Positions 1 through 6,906 of a stretch of DNA of 23,866 bases are shown here, piece by piece (position 1 is the first letter of the stretch; each line of letters opens with the position of its first letter). The position numbers were made by a program, and so were the translations under genes. Location: the NCBI GenBank assembly GCA_002423325.1, contig DIVQ01000241.1, forward strand, positions 1-23,866. The letters are read 5' to 3'. The notes below the pieces were generated by a model. The model did no database searches, had not been told where the DNA came from, and was given only the letters and a program-made list of their open reading frames with translations. This DNA comes from Anaerolineales bacterium UBA6128. Lineage in GTDB: Bacteria > Chloroflexota > Anaerolineae > UBA1429.

Positions 1-566
1 GTGGGACGCAGCGCGCCGCCGAGCGTGGCGAGCAGCAGGTTGGCGGCCTTGAGGCCTGCGGCGCGCATGTCGGTGTGTGGGGCGGTCTGGTAGCCGATCA
101 GCGCGGTGGCGGCATTCAGCATGCGCTGCGTCACGTTGGCGTGCAGGTCGAGCGTGGCCACCACGGGCACGCCGTCGCCGACCAGGTCGCGAACGGCCGC
201 CAGCAGGGCGCCGGTGGCGTCAGGCTCGTGCTCAGCCATCATCGCGCCGTGCAGCACCAGCAGAACGCCGTCCAGCGGCATCGACGCCTTCAGCCGCGCC
301 AGCAGTTCGTCGCGCAGGGCCACCCAGGCGTCCTGCACAATGCAGCTCGCAGAGAGCGCCCGCGCCAGGAGTGTGGGAACGACGCAGATGTCGGGCCTGG
401 CAAGCAGCACCGCGGCAGCGCCCGCCTGCTCGGTGCCGGCCGTGTCCCAGCCGGCCAGGATGTCGTCGCCTCGCAGCAGCTCCCCGGCCTCAAAGTCGGC
501 CAGGCGGGCCGCGCGCGGGCAAAAGCTGTTGGCCTCGTGGGTGATCCCGCCCAACGCGATACGCAT
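1..566 (-). CDS. M81 family metallopeptidase (MlrC-like), N-terminal part, cut by window edge
   Basis: The 188 visible residues begin MRIALGGITHEANSF, the typical opening of M81/MlrC (microcystinase C) proteins, which read roughly MRIAxGGxxHExNxF. Further family signatures are visible: LLVLHGAMMAE at about residue 100, PVVATLDLHANVT at about 130, and GYQTAPHTDM at about 155. In the family the His/Asp residues of the HGAM, DLHAN and PHxD motifs bind a metal ion, presumably zinc, and members hydrolyse peptide-like bonds, often in small secondary metabolites. Family length is about 490 aa, so roughly the last 300 residues lie outside the window. The ATG at 566 follows a G-rich stretch that can act as ribosome binding site. 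The ABC transporter gene ends 85 nt upstream on the same strand, so the two may be co-transcribed. The substrate cannot be told from sequence. Confidence 0.85.
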   Translation of the reverse strand, partial: MRIALGGITHEANSFCPRAARLADFEAGELLRGDDILAGWDTAGTEQAGAAAVLLARPDICVVPTLLARALSASCIVQDAWVALRDELLARLKASMPLDGVLLVLHGAMMAEHEPDATGALLAAVRDLVGDGVPVVATLDLHANVTQRMLNAATALIGYQTAPHTDMRAAGLKAANLLLATLGGALRP

Positions 567-651
567 GTGCCCCCCCCTGTCAGCCTGCAGGATGCGGGCG
601 TATGGCCCGTTGCCCGACAGCATACCATGCGCGCGTGCGGGCGCAAGGCGT

Positions 652-2535
652 CTAGCGATAGCCCTCGGCCTGCAGCCCGAACAGCCGCGCATAGGTGCCG
701 TCCAGCGCGATCAGCTCCTCGTGGCTGCCCAACTCCAGGATCCTGCCCGCCGAGAGCAGCGCGATGCGGTCTGCCATGCGCACAGTCGAAAAGCGGTGCG
801 AGATCAGCACGGCGATGCGTCCCTCCATCAGCTCGCCAAAGCGCTGAAAGACCTCGTACTCAGCCTCGGCGTCCAGCGCAGAGGTGGGCTCGTCGAGCAC
901 CATGATCTCGGCCTTGCGCATGAACGCGCGGGCCAGCGCAATCTTTTGCCACTCGCCGCCCGAGAGCTCACGCCCCTTTTCCCAGCGGCGACCCAGCATG
1001 GTGTCATACTGCTGGGGCATCTTGGCGATGACCTCGTCGGCGCCGCCGCGTTTGGCGGCCGCCATGATGCGGCCGAGGTTCTCCAGATCGTCGGCCTGGC
1101 CAAAGCCGATGTTCTCGCGCACGGTGAACTGGTAACGGACATAGTCCTGAAAGATGACGCCAAAGCGCTGGTGCAGGCTCGCGAGGTCATATTCTCGCAG
1201 GTCCACGCCATCGAGCAGCACCTGGCCCTCGGTGGGGTCATACAGGCGCGTCAGCAGCTTGATGAGGGTGGTCTTGCCGGCGCCATTGAGACCCACCAGC
1301 GCCAGGCGCTCGCCGGGGCGGATGTGCAGGTTGATGTCGCGCAGCACATCGACGTCCGAGCCGGGGTAGCGAAAGGTGACGTGCCGGAACTCGACCCCCG
1401 CGCGCACCGGCGTGGGTGCGATCAGGCCGTTGACCGGCGCCACCAACTGTGGCTTGAGTGCGAGAAAGGTTGTCAGGTTGTCGAGGAACAGGTTGCTCTC
1501 GTAGAGCGAGTTCAAGCCGTCCAGCAGGGAGCGAATCGAGCCCTGCGAATGCCTGAAAATCGACAAGAACATGGTCATATCGCCCAGCGTGATCAGGCCG
1601 GCGATGGTGCGCAGCACGATCCAGGCGTAGGAGCCATAGTAGGCCAGGTTGGAGAGCATGCCCCAGCCCAGGCTGGCGATGGTGCGCTGCCTGGCGATGC
1701 CAAAGTCCTCCATGTAGAACTGGGTAAAGAGCTTCTGGTAGCGCTCCAACAGCAGGTTGCCCAGTCCGAACAGCTTGATCTCTTTGACGCTCTCGTTGCC
1801 CGTCAGCAGCATCTCAATATAGTTCAGCAGGCGTGACTCGGGCGCGCGGCGGCTGACAGCGCGAAAGGCGCGTTCGGCGAACTGCGACTGCGAGAGAAAG
1901 GCCGGGATCGCCGATACAAAGACAATCAGCACGAGCCAGGGGCTGAAGCGCAACAGCAAGACCACCAGCGACGCGAGCGTGATGACCTGCTGCACCATCT
2001 GCAGCAGCGACCTGACGATACTGAGCGCGCTCATGTCGGCGCGACGTCGGGCGTTCTGCAGCGTGTCGTAAAAGAGGGGGTTCTCAAAGAACTGCAGATC
2101 CAGGTTGATGGCCTGACGGATGATCAGGCTGTTGACGTGGTTGGTGAGCTGCGACTGCAGCATGTGGTCGGACAGCGAACGGGCCGAGTTGACCAGCGAA
2201 CCGATCAGCACCAGCCCGAACTCGAGCGCCAGGTAAGGCACGACCGAACGCAGGCCGTCAGCGGTGCTCATACCGCGGCTGGTGGCATCCAGGATGTTGT
2301 CGATGATCAGCTTGCCGACCCAGGCCTGTGCAGCCGGCAGCACGGCGGTGACCAGGGTCAGAGCCACCCCCACCAGAGCGGCGGCGCGACCCGCCTCCCA
2401 GACCAGGTGGAAGGCGTAGGAAGTGTTGCGCATGGCCGCAAAGAACTCGTGCACCTCATTGCGCAGCCTGACGAACACGTTGGTTTCGCGACGGTTGTTG
2501 TTGTTGGGACCAGTCGAGTTCACGATGGCCTCCAT
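652..2535 (-). CDS. ABC transporter, fused permease and ATP-binding protein (exporter half-transporter)
   Basis: The protein has 627 residues, the usual size of an ABC exporter half-transporter with an N-terminal membrane domain and a C-terminal nucleotide-binding domain. Hydrophobic segments lie at about 50-72, 100-115, 185-212 and 292-330. The ATPase domain shows Walker A GLNGAGKT (415-422), a Q-loop at Q463, the signature LSGGE (524-528), Walker B with D548-E549, and the switch histidine H580. All catalytic residues are present, so it should be active as a homo- or heterodimer in the cytoplasmic membrane. The N-terminus is rich in Asn (NNNN at 11-14). The start is uncertain: the ATG at 2535 has no clear ribosome binding site, while the in-frame GTG at 2523 is preceded by GGAGG at 5-nt spacing and may be the true start. 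The substrate is unknown; no partner gene is adjacent. Confidence 0.93.
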   Translation of the reverse strand: MEAIVNSTGPNNNNRRETNVFVRLRNEVHEFFAAMRNTSYAFHLVWEAGRAAALVGVALTLVTAVLPAAQAWVGKLIIDNILDATSRGMSTADGLRSVVPYLALEFGLVLIGSLVNSARSLSDHMLQSQLTNHVNSLIIRQAINLDLQFFENPLFYDTLQNARRRADMSALSIVRSLLQMVQQVITLASLVVLLLRFSPWLVLIVFVSAIPAFLSQSQFAERAFRAVSRRAPESRLLNYIEMLLTGNESVKEIKLFGLGNLLLERYQKLFTQFYMEDFGIARQRTIASLGWGMLSNLAYYGSYAWIVLRTIAGLITLGDMTMFLSIFRHSQGSIRSLLDGLNSLYESNLFLDNLTTFLALKPQLVAPVNGLIAPTPVRAGVEFRHVTFRYPGSDVDVLRDINLHIRPGERLALVGLNGAGKTTLIKLLTRLYDPTEGQVLLDGVDLREYDLASLHQRFGVIFQDYVRYQFTVRENIGFGQADDLENLGRIMAAAKRGGADEVIAKMPQQYDTMLGRRWEKGRELSGGEWQKIALARAFMRKAEIMVLDEPTSALDAEAEYEVFQRFGELMEGRIAVLISHRFSTVRMADRIALLSAGRILELGSHEELIALDGTYARLFGLQAEGYR

Positions 2536-2755
2536 CTGCGGTTGACGGTGACCGGATCGTGCTGGGCCTCCGCCAGATCAGGCTGTGGCATGCGAGTGAC
2601 GTGAGCACGGCCGCGCAGGGATTGGCCGTCACAAAGCCCGGGCATGGCTGCCGAACTGGTTGAGAAGGGGCATACTGCGCGCCGCTGGCGACCGACTGGT
2701 CGGCGCGAGGTTGCGCTGCGCCGCGATAGGTGCGTTCGCCCTTGCGTTGGCGCCT

Positions 2756-3316
2756 TCACATGCGCCGGGTGTAGACCTCGCCATAGCACTCGGGGCATAC
2801 GGGTTGACCATCGTGCAGATGCGCGCGCGCCTCCATGACGCCCTCTCCACACTGGCTGCAGCGTGCGGTGCCAAAGAGGCGAGCGGGGCCGGGCATCGGC
2901 GCGTCCACCCAGCGGACATCGTAGAGCTCGTCGTCACTCATTGCCATCATTCGGTCGCGAACGCGCTCGCGGCGCTCCGCATCAGGCAGATCCTCGTCGC
3001 CCTCGCGTGCTGTCGCGCCATATCGAAGCGCCACCCGCACCATCCGGTTGTCTGAGCGGCGGCCAAAGGTGTACACGGTCTTGCCCCAGTCGCGCAGGAT
3101 CAGGTTGCCCTTGCCGAGCGTGCAGCCGGTGACGTACTGGATCGCGTCGACGCCGCAGTTGTCGGTCTCGGCGATGGTGACGAGTTCCTCATCGCGGGCG
3201 CGTTTTACACCGAGCGCGCGCAAGCCGATCAGCGCGGCGCGGTAGCCGGTCAGCAGCCCCGGGCAAAAGTGCCCGTGGAATGCAATCGTCTGCTCCAACA
3301 GGTCGTCGTTTTGCAT
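2756..3316 (-). CDS. FmdE family protein with C-terminal zinc ribbon
   Basis: This 186-residue protein matches the FmdE (formylmethanofuran dehydrogenase subunit E) family. It has FHGHFCPG (residues 13-20), TDNCGVDAIQ (51-60) and TGCTLGKGNL (63-72), whose His and Cys residues bind a metal in the family. The C-terminus carries a separate zinc ribbon, CSQC (153-156) and CPEC (174-177), also typical. Despite the name, bacterial FmdE-like proteins occur without methanofuran enzymes and often accompany molybdenum-enzyme or metal metabolism; their reaction is not settled. No formylmethanofuran dehydrogenase or molybdopterin gene lies nearby, so context does not specify the role. The ATG at 3316 is preceded by AGGAAGAG, a usable ribosome binding site. 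The upstream region contains an uninterrupted run of G residues near 3348. Confidence 0.88.
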   Translation of the reverse strand: MQNDDLLEQTIAFHGHFCPGLLTGYRAALIGLRALGVKRARDEELVTIAETDNCGVDAIQYVTGCTLGKGNLILRDWGKTVYTFGRRSDNRMVRVALRYGATAREGDEDLPDAERRERVRDRMMAMSDDELYDVRWVDAPMPGPARLFGTARCSQCGEGVMEARAHLHDGQPVCPECYGEVYTRRM

Positions 3317-3511
3317 ACGGTCTCTTCCTTTGATGCTATGTTGATGAGGGGGGGGGCGGGCACGCGTCCTCGGGGGAACAGTCTAGGCCCGAGTGGCCGT
3401 TCTGTCAACCATTGAGGCCGGCCGGGCGTTTATGCAAGCGGCGTCCGTGTCTGCGGCGACGCCAAGCCCCCTGTCCGCGCGACGCCACAAGTTGTGCATT
3501 GCGTCTATGGG

Positions 3512-3540
3512 TTGTCATTTGGCATTATGTGCAATACAAT
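3512..3540 (+). promoter_or_regulatory. sigma70-type promoter for the helix-hairpin-helix protein gene
   Basis: The hexamers TTGTCA (3512-3517) and TACAAT (3535-3540) are separated by exactly 17 nt. Transcription would start near 3547, giving a leader of about 55 nt before the ATG at 3603. The stretch is clearly more AT-rich than its surroundings. The call is by pattern only. Confidence 0.65.
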
Positions 3541-3602
3541 GCGGGTATGTTGAGGTTGAGTGGCCCAGCTGTTGGGGTATCGAAGGATGGGAGGGAGTCA
3601 GG

Positions 3603-4445
3603 ATGGACTGGCTGAGTCTTGTCATCGGTGTCGTCGCAGGCTGCTTGATCCTGTGGCTGCTTGACTGGTTCTTATTCCGGCGTCGCAGGTTGGCGGCCGA
3701 GACGCTCCTGAAGGAGCAATTGGAGGCCTGCAACCAGGAGACGGCAAGCCTGAAGGCGCAGTTGGCCAGCCTGCAGGAAGGTCAGCCCGCGCAGACGCGT
3801 TCGGTGGGCGTCGACATCCCGCTGGAGCAAGGGGCCGAACCGGCTGTGACTGCCGAACAGCAAACACGTCTGGACACTGCCGATGCAGAGATCAAGGAGC
3901 TCACGGCCACGATTGAGGGACTCAAGACCGAAGCCGCGAGCGCGAAGGATCTCAAGGTGCGCCTGGACCACGCGAATGCGGAGCTGTCCAAGCTGAGGGC
4001 GCAGACGTTTGCCATGGAGCGTCTCCAGAAGGACCTCGACGCATGCCAGGCAGAGAAGGCAGATCAGCTACAGGAGATCGTGCGGCTGACGGCCGCATTG
4101 GCTTCCGGTCCGGCGGCGGCCGCTGCGGCCGCGGAAGAAGCGGCGGTGCGCGGGGCCGGCGCGGAAACGGCCCTGGCTGCGCCGGCTGAGCCCGACGACC
4201 TGACCATCATCGAAGGCATCGGGCCCAAGATCAGCGAACTGCTGAATGCCAGCGGCATTCGGACCTTCGCACAGTTGGCGGCGGCGAGCCCGGGGCGTCT
4301 GCAGGGCATCCTGGAGGCCGGCGGACGCCGGTTCGGCCTGGCGGATCCCGGTACCTGGCCGCAACAGGCCGCACTGGCGCGCGATGGCAAGCGGGACGAC
4401 TTTGAGGCGCTGGTGGCCGGGCTACAGGGCGGACGCCGCGTCTAG
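3603..4445 (+). CDS. membrane-anchored coiled-coil protein with C-terminal helix-hairpin-helix domain
   Basis: The 280-residue protein starts MDWLSLVIGVVAG. It has one N-terminal membrane segment (about 5-25) followed by RRRR, which should leave the rest in the cytoplasm. Residues about 30-165 are predicted coiled coil (Glu/Lys/Leu/Gln-rich heptads), followed by an Ala-rich linker (about 165-195). The C-terminus has DDLTIIEGIGPKI, the helix-hairpin-helix fold of the DUF4332/'EGIGPKI' family that resembles DNA-binding HhH motifs and is often found in small bacterial proteins of unknown role. The open frame extends upstream to 3393, but the ATG at 3603 follows GGGAGGG and comes after the promoter at 3512-3540, so the shorter form is preferred. 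The gene stands alone and converges on the DUF5703 remnant. A function in organising DNA at the membrane is conceivable but unproven. Confidence 0.85.
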   Translation: MDWLSLVIGVVAGCLILWLLDWFLFRRRRLAAETLLKEQLEACNQETASLKAQLASLQEGQPAQTRSVGVDIPLEQGAEPAVTAEQQTRLDTADAEIKELTATIEGLKTEAASAKDLKVRLDHANAELSKLRAQTFAMERLQKDLDACQAEKADQLQEIVRLTAALASGPAAAAAAAEEAAVRGAGAETALAAPAEPDDLTIIEGIGPKISELLNASGIRTFAQLAAASPGRLQGILEAGGRRFGLADPGTWPQQAALARDGKRDDFEALVAGLQGGRRV

Positions 4446-4461
4446 CAGCGCCCGGGACACT

Positions 4462-4752
4462 TCACGCATGGCGTCCGGCCCGAGCGCGCGGTGGTGCTGG
4501 CGCCGCGTGCTCGGGCGCCCAGTTGCGCAGGGGGGCCTCAAAGGTGGCATCATCCATGAGGTCGCACTTGTTGAGCACTATGACGATCCGGCTGCCCTCG
4601 GTCCAGACGAGGGCGCCGACATCGCCGTTTCCGAGGGGGATGCCCTGCGTGGGGTCCTCGGGCGGGCTGAGATAGACCAGATCGTGGCGTGACACGCGCC
4701 CCGGCCAGGCGATGCTCCACGCGCCGGTGGAAGGGTCGAATGCAGAGTTCAT
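4462..4752 (-). pseudogene. N-terminal fragment of a DUF5703-type (glycosidase-like) protein
   Basis: About 80 residues from MNSAFDPSTG onward match the N-terminus of DUF5703-containing proteins, large (usually 700-850 aa) proteins related to alpha-L-fucosidase-like glycoside hydrolases. Recognisable pieces are SRHDLVYLSPPEDP, IPLGNGDVGALVW and VLNKCDLMDDATF. The frame then runs into unrelated Ala/Pro/Arg-rich residues and stops at 4462, only 17 nt past the end of the convergent helix-hairpin-helix gene, so about 90% of the protein is missing. The start is strongly supported: AAGGAGG lies 5 nt before the ATG, and a good promoter sits at 4787-4815. Intact expression signals on a truncated body suggest recent loss. 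The 96-residue product is unlikely to fold as an enzyme. Confidence 0.75.
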
Positions 4753-4786
4753 CTTGGCCTCCTTCGCGGGCAACTGCGGCGCGCCG

Positions 4787-4815
4787 AGTATAACAGGGCG
4801 CTGGGTGGCGGGCAA
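4787..4815 (-). promoter_or_regulatory. promoter of the DUF5703 remnant
   Basis: Read on the minus strand, TTGCCC (4815-4810) and TATACT (4792-4787) are 17 nt apart. The start codon at 4752 lies 34 nt downstream with AAGGAGG before it. It is divergent from the promoter at 4833-4862. Confidence 0.55.
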
Positions 4816-4832
4816 TGACTCGCAACGTCCGG

Positions 4833-4862
4833 TTGACACATCGCGCGCTGGCCGGCTACACT
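4833..4862 (+). promoter_or_regulatory. promoter of the GH116 remnant
   Basis: TTGACA (4833-4838) and TACACT (4857-4862) are 18 nt apart, 83 nt before the ATG at 4946. The perfect -35 hexamer makes this a credible promoter. It is back-to-back with the DUF5703 promoter, the two -35 boxes being 17 nt apart. Confidence 0.5.
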
Positions 4863-4945
4863 CGCCGAAGCCTTGTCTTTTTCGCTGCGCACAGACGCAC
4901 AGGGGCGCTCGCCAAGACCACTGGCGGGTCCCGAAAGGAGACGCG

Positions 4946-5083
4946 ATGAGCAGATTCGTGTATCGTGGCAGCAAGACCAGGGTCATCTCCTTCCCACTGG
5001 GGGGCATCGGCACTGGCTGCATCGGGCTGGCCGGCGATGGCCGCTTCATCGACTGGGAGATCGCCAACCGACCCGCCAAGGGG
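4946..5083 (+). pseudogene. N-terminal fragment of a GH116 (glucosylceramidase-like) glycosidase
   Basis: About 46 residues match the N-terminus of GH116/DUF608 proteins (bacterial relatives of the non-lysosomal glucosylceramidase GBA2): FPLGGIGTGCIGLAGDGR followed by DWEIANRPAKG. Full-length members are about 750-900 aa and hydrolyse beta-glucosides or xylosides. The ATG follows GAAAGGAGA at a suitable distance and a promoter lies at 4833-4862. Similarity ends abruptly after the codon for Gly at 5083. The frame stays open to 5161 but encodes unrelated residues. The matching C-terminal end of such an enzyme reappears at 5617, so this is the front part of one gene whose middle has been lost and replaced by foreign pieces. 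Confidence 0.78.
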
Positions 5084-5090
5084 CACACTA

Positions 5091-5171
5091 TACGCCAAGG
5101 AGTCCAGTGTAGTCAAGCGCGAGGAGGTGGAAAACGTCCCATCAGAGCCCAATACAGTTAACTTTGTGTGA
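5091..5171 (+). other. possible C-terminal scrap of an unidentified gene
   Basis: A short open stretch encodes about 26 charged residues (contains KREEVENV and SEPNTVNFV) and ends in TGA at 5169-5171. Its codon choice (GTA, AAT, ACA, GTT) is poorer in GC than its neighbours. It lies between the GH116 N-terminal piece and the methyltransferase promoter copy. It may be the tail of a gene carried in with the inserted block. I do not recognise it, and it may be chance. Confidence 0.2.
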
Positions 5172-5204
5172 AGAAAGGCAATGAGGCTGAACGCGCCGGC
5201 GGCG

Positions 5205-5233
5205 TTGCGCGCCACGCCTGGGCGTGTTACTAT
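5205..5233 (+). promoter_or_regulatory. promoter copy ahead of the methyltransferase fragment
   Basis: TTGCGC (5205-5210) and TACTAT (5228-5233) are 17 nt apart, and CGTGT precedes the -10 box. The full-length methyltransferase gene has the same arrangement (16585-16557): TTGCGC, 17 nt, TACCAT, also preceded by CGTGT. Conservation between the two copies supports a real promoter. Confidence 0.6.
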
Positions 5234-5276
5234 GCCCTTGGTACCGAACAGTGCAACGCGGGGAGGCAGTGCAGCC

Positions 5277-5615
5277 ATGGCAAGGACACGCAAAACCAAC
5301 GCCGGACGCCCGGTGGAAGCCTACGAGCACAAGGACAAACAGCGCGTCAACAACCCGCCCGCCGGGCTGGTGACGCCTGAGACCGACCCGGACGAGGGCG
5401 TCCAGCGCACCTACGCCTACGACCCGCACCTGGACCCGCAACTGCAGTGGGCGGGCAAAACTGAGCACACCTCGTTCCTGGTGCCCACGGTGTCGCTGCA
5501 CGTGCACGAGCGCATCGACCCGCGCACCATCATCGAGGCGGTGCGCCGCACGCCCGACGTCGCCGCGCCCCAGCAACTGGGGCTGTTCGCGAGCGAGCGC
5601 ACAGAGCCGCTGCGC
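5277..5615 (+). pseudogene. truncated copy of the N-terminus of the DNA methyltransferase (mod) gene
   Basis: The 113-residue match begins at an ATG preceded by GGGGAGG and aligns with residues 1-155 of the methyltransferase encoded at 16518-13720. Shared stretches include GRPVEAYEHKDKQRVNN, LVTPETDPDEGVQ, VPTVSLHVHERIDP and QQLGLFASERTEPLR. The nucleotide match is also very close. Compared with the full gene it lacks a net 42 codons (between the residues matching P54 and W100) without loss of frame. Similarity stops at about 5615, where the sequence switches to the GH116 C-terminus; GCGCCA is shared by both sequences at the join. The methyltransferase catalytic motifs are all missing, so it cannot be active. 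It is inverted relative to the intact gene. Confidence 0.88.
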
Positions 5616-5616
5616 C

Positions 5617-5727
5617 ATGGCCAGCTATGCGCTGCTGAACGCCTACGGCGGATTCGAGTTCGATCTGGTGCGCGGGCTGATCGGCTTTCGCCCGCAGCCC
5701 AGCGCACCGTCACGTCGGTCCCGGTGA
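5617..5727 (+). pseudogene. C-terminal fragment of the GH116 glycosidase
   Basis: Reading from 5617, MASYALLNAYGGFEF and DLVRGLIGFRP match the last part of GH116/DUF608 enzymes, where a Tyr-Ala-Arg-Ala-Met-Ala-Ser helix is followed by a GFxFD turn and a final GxIGFxP strand. The frame closes at TGA 5725-5727 after about 10 unrelated residues. It is on the same strand as the N-terminal GH116 piece at 4946, which fits a single ancestral gene that lost its middle of about 2 kb. From about 5691 the sequence also reads as the end of a minus-strand Ig-like protein, so the second join lies there. Confidence 0.65.
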
Positions 5728-5995
5728 GGTGTTCGCCGTCATCGGGGTAGAGCAGGTCCACGGTGGGCGAGGATGCGCTGACAGCGCGCGACGTCACCGT
5801 CTCCCCCGGATAGAGGATTTGCACCCGGGCTGTGCCGCTGGCCCAGTTGACCGTCTCGAGGATCGTAGCGGGGAGCGCAGGGCCGGGCCCGGGCCCGTCA
5901 GCGGTCCCCACCGGCGTGAATGGACAGCTCGCCAGAGTGGCGCCGTGTGCATCGAGCAGCGGGGTTTGGATGTGGGGCGCCGGGAGGGGGTCCAA
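5691..5995 (-). pseudogene. fragment of a secreted protein with Ig-like domain
   Basis: On the minus strand about 100 residues read like the C-terminal part of a secreted surface protein. They include ATLASCPFTP, a Gly/Pro-rich turn, LPATILETVNWASG and then PTVDLLYPDDGEHLTGTDVT with VRWAAG. The last part is the opening strand of the Ig-like domains that commonly follow peptidases in Chloroflexota and related bacteria. After RWAAG (about 5691) the reading enters the antisense of the GH116 and methyltransferase pieces, so the gene is cut there. No convincing start is visible; the upstream end runs into the first tRNA-like repeat (5979-6029). It is probably a non-functional remnant. Confidence 0.5.
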
Positions 5996-6029
5996 CCCTC
6001 AAGGGATTGCCTCCAGCGGATATCAAGTC
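5979..6029 (-). repeat. tRNA-Leu-like 3' half, degenerate copy A (att-like)
   Basis: Read on the minus strand this 51-nt unit has an anticodon-loop-like start (GACTTGATATCCGC), a long variable arm, and a T-arm with perfect stem GAGGG/CCCTC around the 7-nt loop TTGGACC. CCGGC and CCA-like sequence follow. It is about 85% identical to copy B 82 nt away. No acceptor 5' strand pairs with it, so it is not a functional tRNA. Such 3' tRNA halves are classic attachment-site remnants of tyrosine-recombinase elements. Confidence 0.55.
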
Positions 6030-6060
6030 GGCAGCGTGTGGCGCAGGACGCCAGGAATGG

Positions 6061-6111
6061 GCCGGGAGGGGTTGAACCCTCAAGGGGATTGCTCCCAGCG
6101 GATTTTAAGTC
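6061..6111 (-). repeat. tRNA-Leu(UAA)-like 3' half, copy B (att-like)
   Basis: The minus strand reads GACTTAAAATCCGC (anticodon loop CTTAAAA, anticodon UAA), a long class-II variable arm, T-arm GAGGG-TTCAAC-CCCTC, then CCGGC and CCA. The T-loop is one nucleotide short and the sequence 5' of the anticodon stem no longer fits a tRNA. The tRNA-like sequence begins at the anticodon stem, a usual crossover point for tyrosine recombinases. The orientation predicts that element DNA lies to the right of it (coordinates above 6111). Confidence 0.6.
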
Positions 6112-6871
6112 CCTTACAGCTCCGCCCCGCCAAAATGTATCAGTGGTGTGCGGTTTGACCTGACTCTCTTGTGCTCTTCCTTGCTAAAGTGGGTGACGAA
6201 ATCCGCAGCGTGTCATTTCCAGGCAGCCTCTTGCCTCGTAACGATACACACTTACAGACTGCGGGTCAAATGGGATGCCCGCACTAGATGACTGAAGTAC
6301 AGCGCAGGGCGCAACCTGAGCCCCGAGCCGCCGGAGGCCGAGTTGAACAGCCGAACGCCAGGAGCGGTTCCGTCCTGTCGAGTCAGACCGATGCTAGGCC
6401 GCACACCGGCCTGCCAAGACAGTATGTGCAGGCGACCCAAGGCGGACTGGGCTCCCCTCGTGGGCGTTCCCGACGGTGTATCGTTGTGGTAGTGCGTACC
6501 GTGCGTCGGCGTCTTTCGCCCCAGAAGGCCCCGGTGTTGCGGGCGTTGGAGGACAACGCCACGCCAGTCAACCCCTCTCATCGCCTACGGTACGAGTTGG
6601 GTCGGAACAGCGCATTATGACCCATGTCTGGACAGTGACGTCAAGTGCAGCCGGCTGGTACGGAAGACGGGCGTTCTGGGTACGGGAGTCACCTCAACTA
6701 GGCGAACTCATGCTAGGGGGGCGCCATGCCGGTACCGGGCTCGCAGGTACGACCGACCGGCGCATACGGGTGAGCGATGTGGTGCTAGGCGAGCGACGAC
6801 CCCGGGTCGAGCGCGTGACCTGCAACAGCTGTTGTCTCCTCGGGTCACATGAACCCGGATGCACGAAGCCC
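6112..6871. other. about 760 nt without a recognisable gene
   Basis: Several open frames cross this stretch on both strands, but none has a convincing start signal or recognisable protein pattern. The first 180 nt (to about 6290) are lower in GC than the rest. It may be decayed DNA inside the left end of the putative element. Confidence 0.5.
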
Positions 6872-6906
6872 AAACAGCAGTCGCTCGCTGCAACCGACTA
6901 CTGTTT
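6872..6906 (-). terminator. stem-loop overlapping the end of the secreted propeller protein gene
   Basis: A 12-bp stem (arms 6872-6883 and 6895-6906, one G-T pair) with an 11-nt loop includes the stop codon of the gene. On the minus strand it ends in CTGTTT and then GGGCTT, a weak T tract. A second small stem (CGGGT/ACCCG, 6841-6857) follows. It plausibly ends transcription of the minus-strand genes. Confidence 0.45.

Noticed and set aside
106..1836. Long plus-strand open frame of 576 codons
   Set aside because: It is the antisense of the M81 and ABC transporter genes, whose motifs are clear; high GC keeps the opposite strand open.
5979..6111. CRISPR-like array (two repeats with one spacer)
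   Set aside because: Only two imperfect 51-nt units, tRNA arms explain the repeat, and there are no cas genes nearby.
6120..6290. Transposase C-terminal remnant on the plus strand
   Set aside because: A short open frame looked protein-like, but no transposase motif, terminal repeat or target duplication could be seen.
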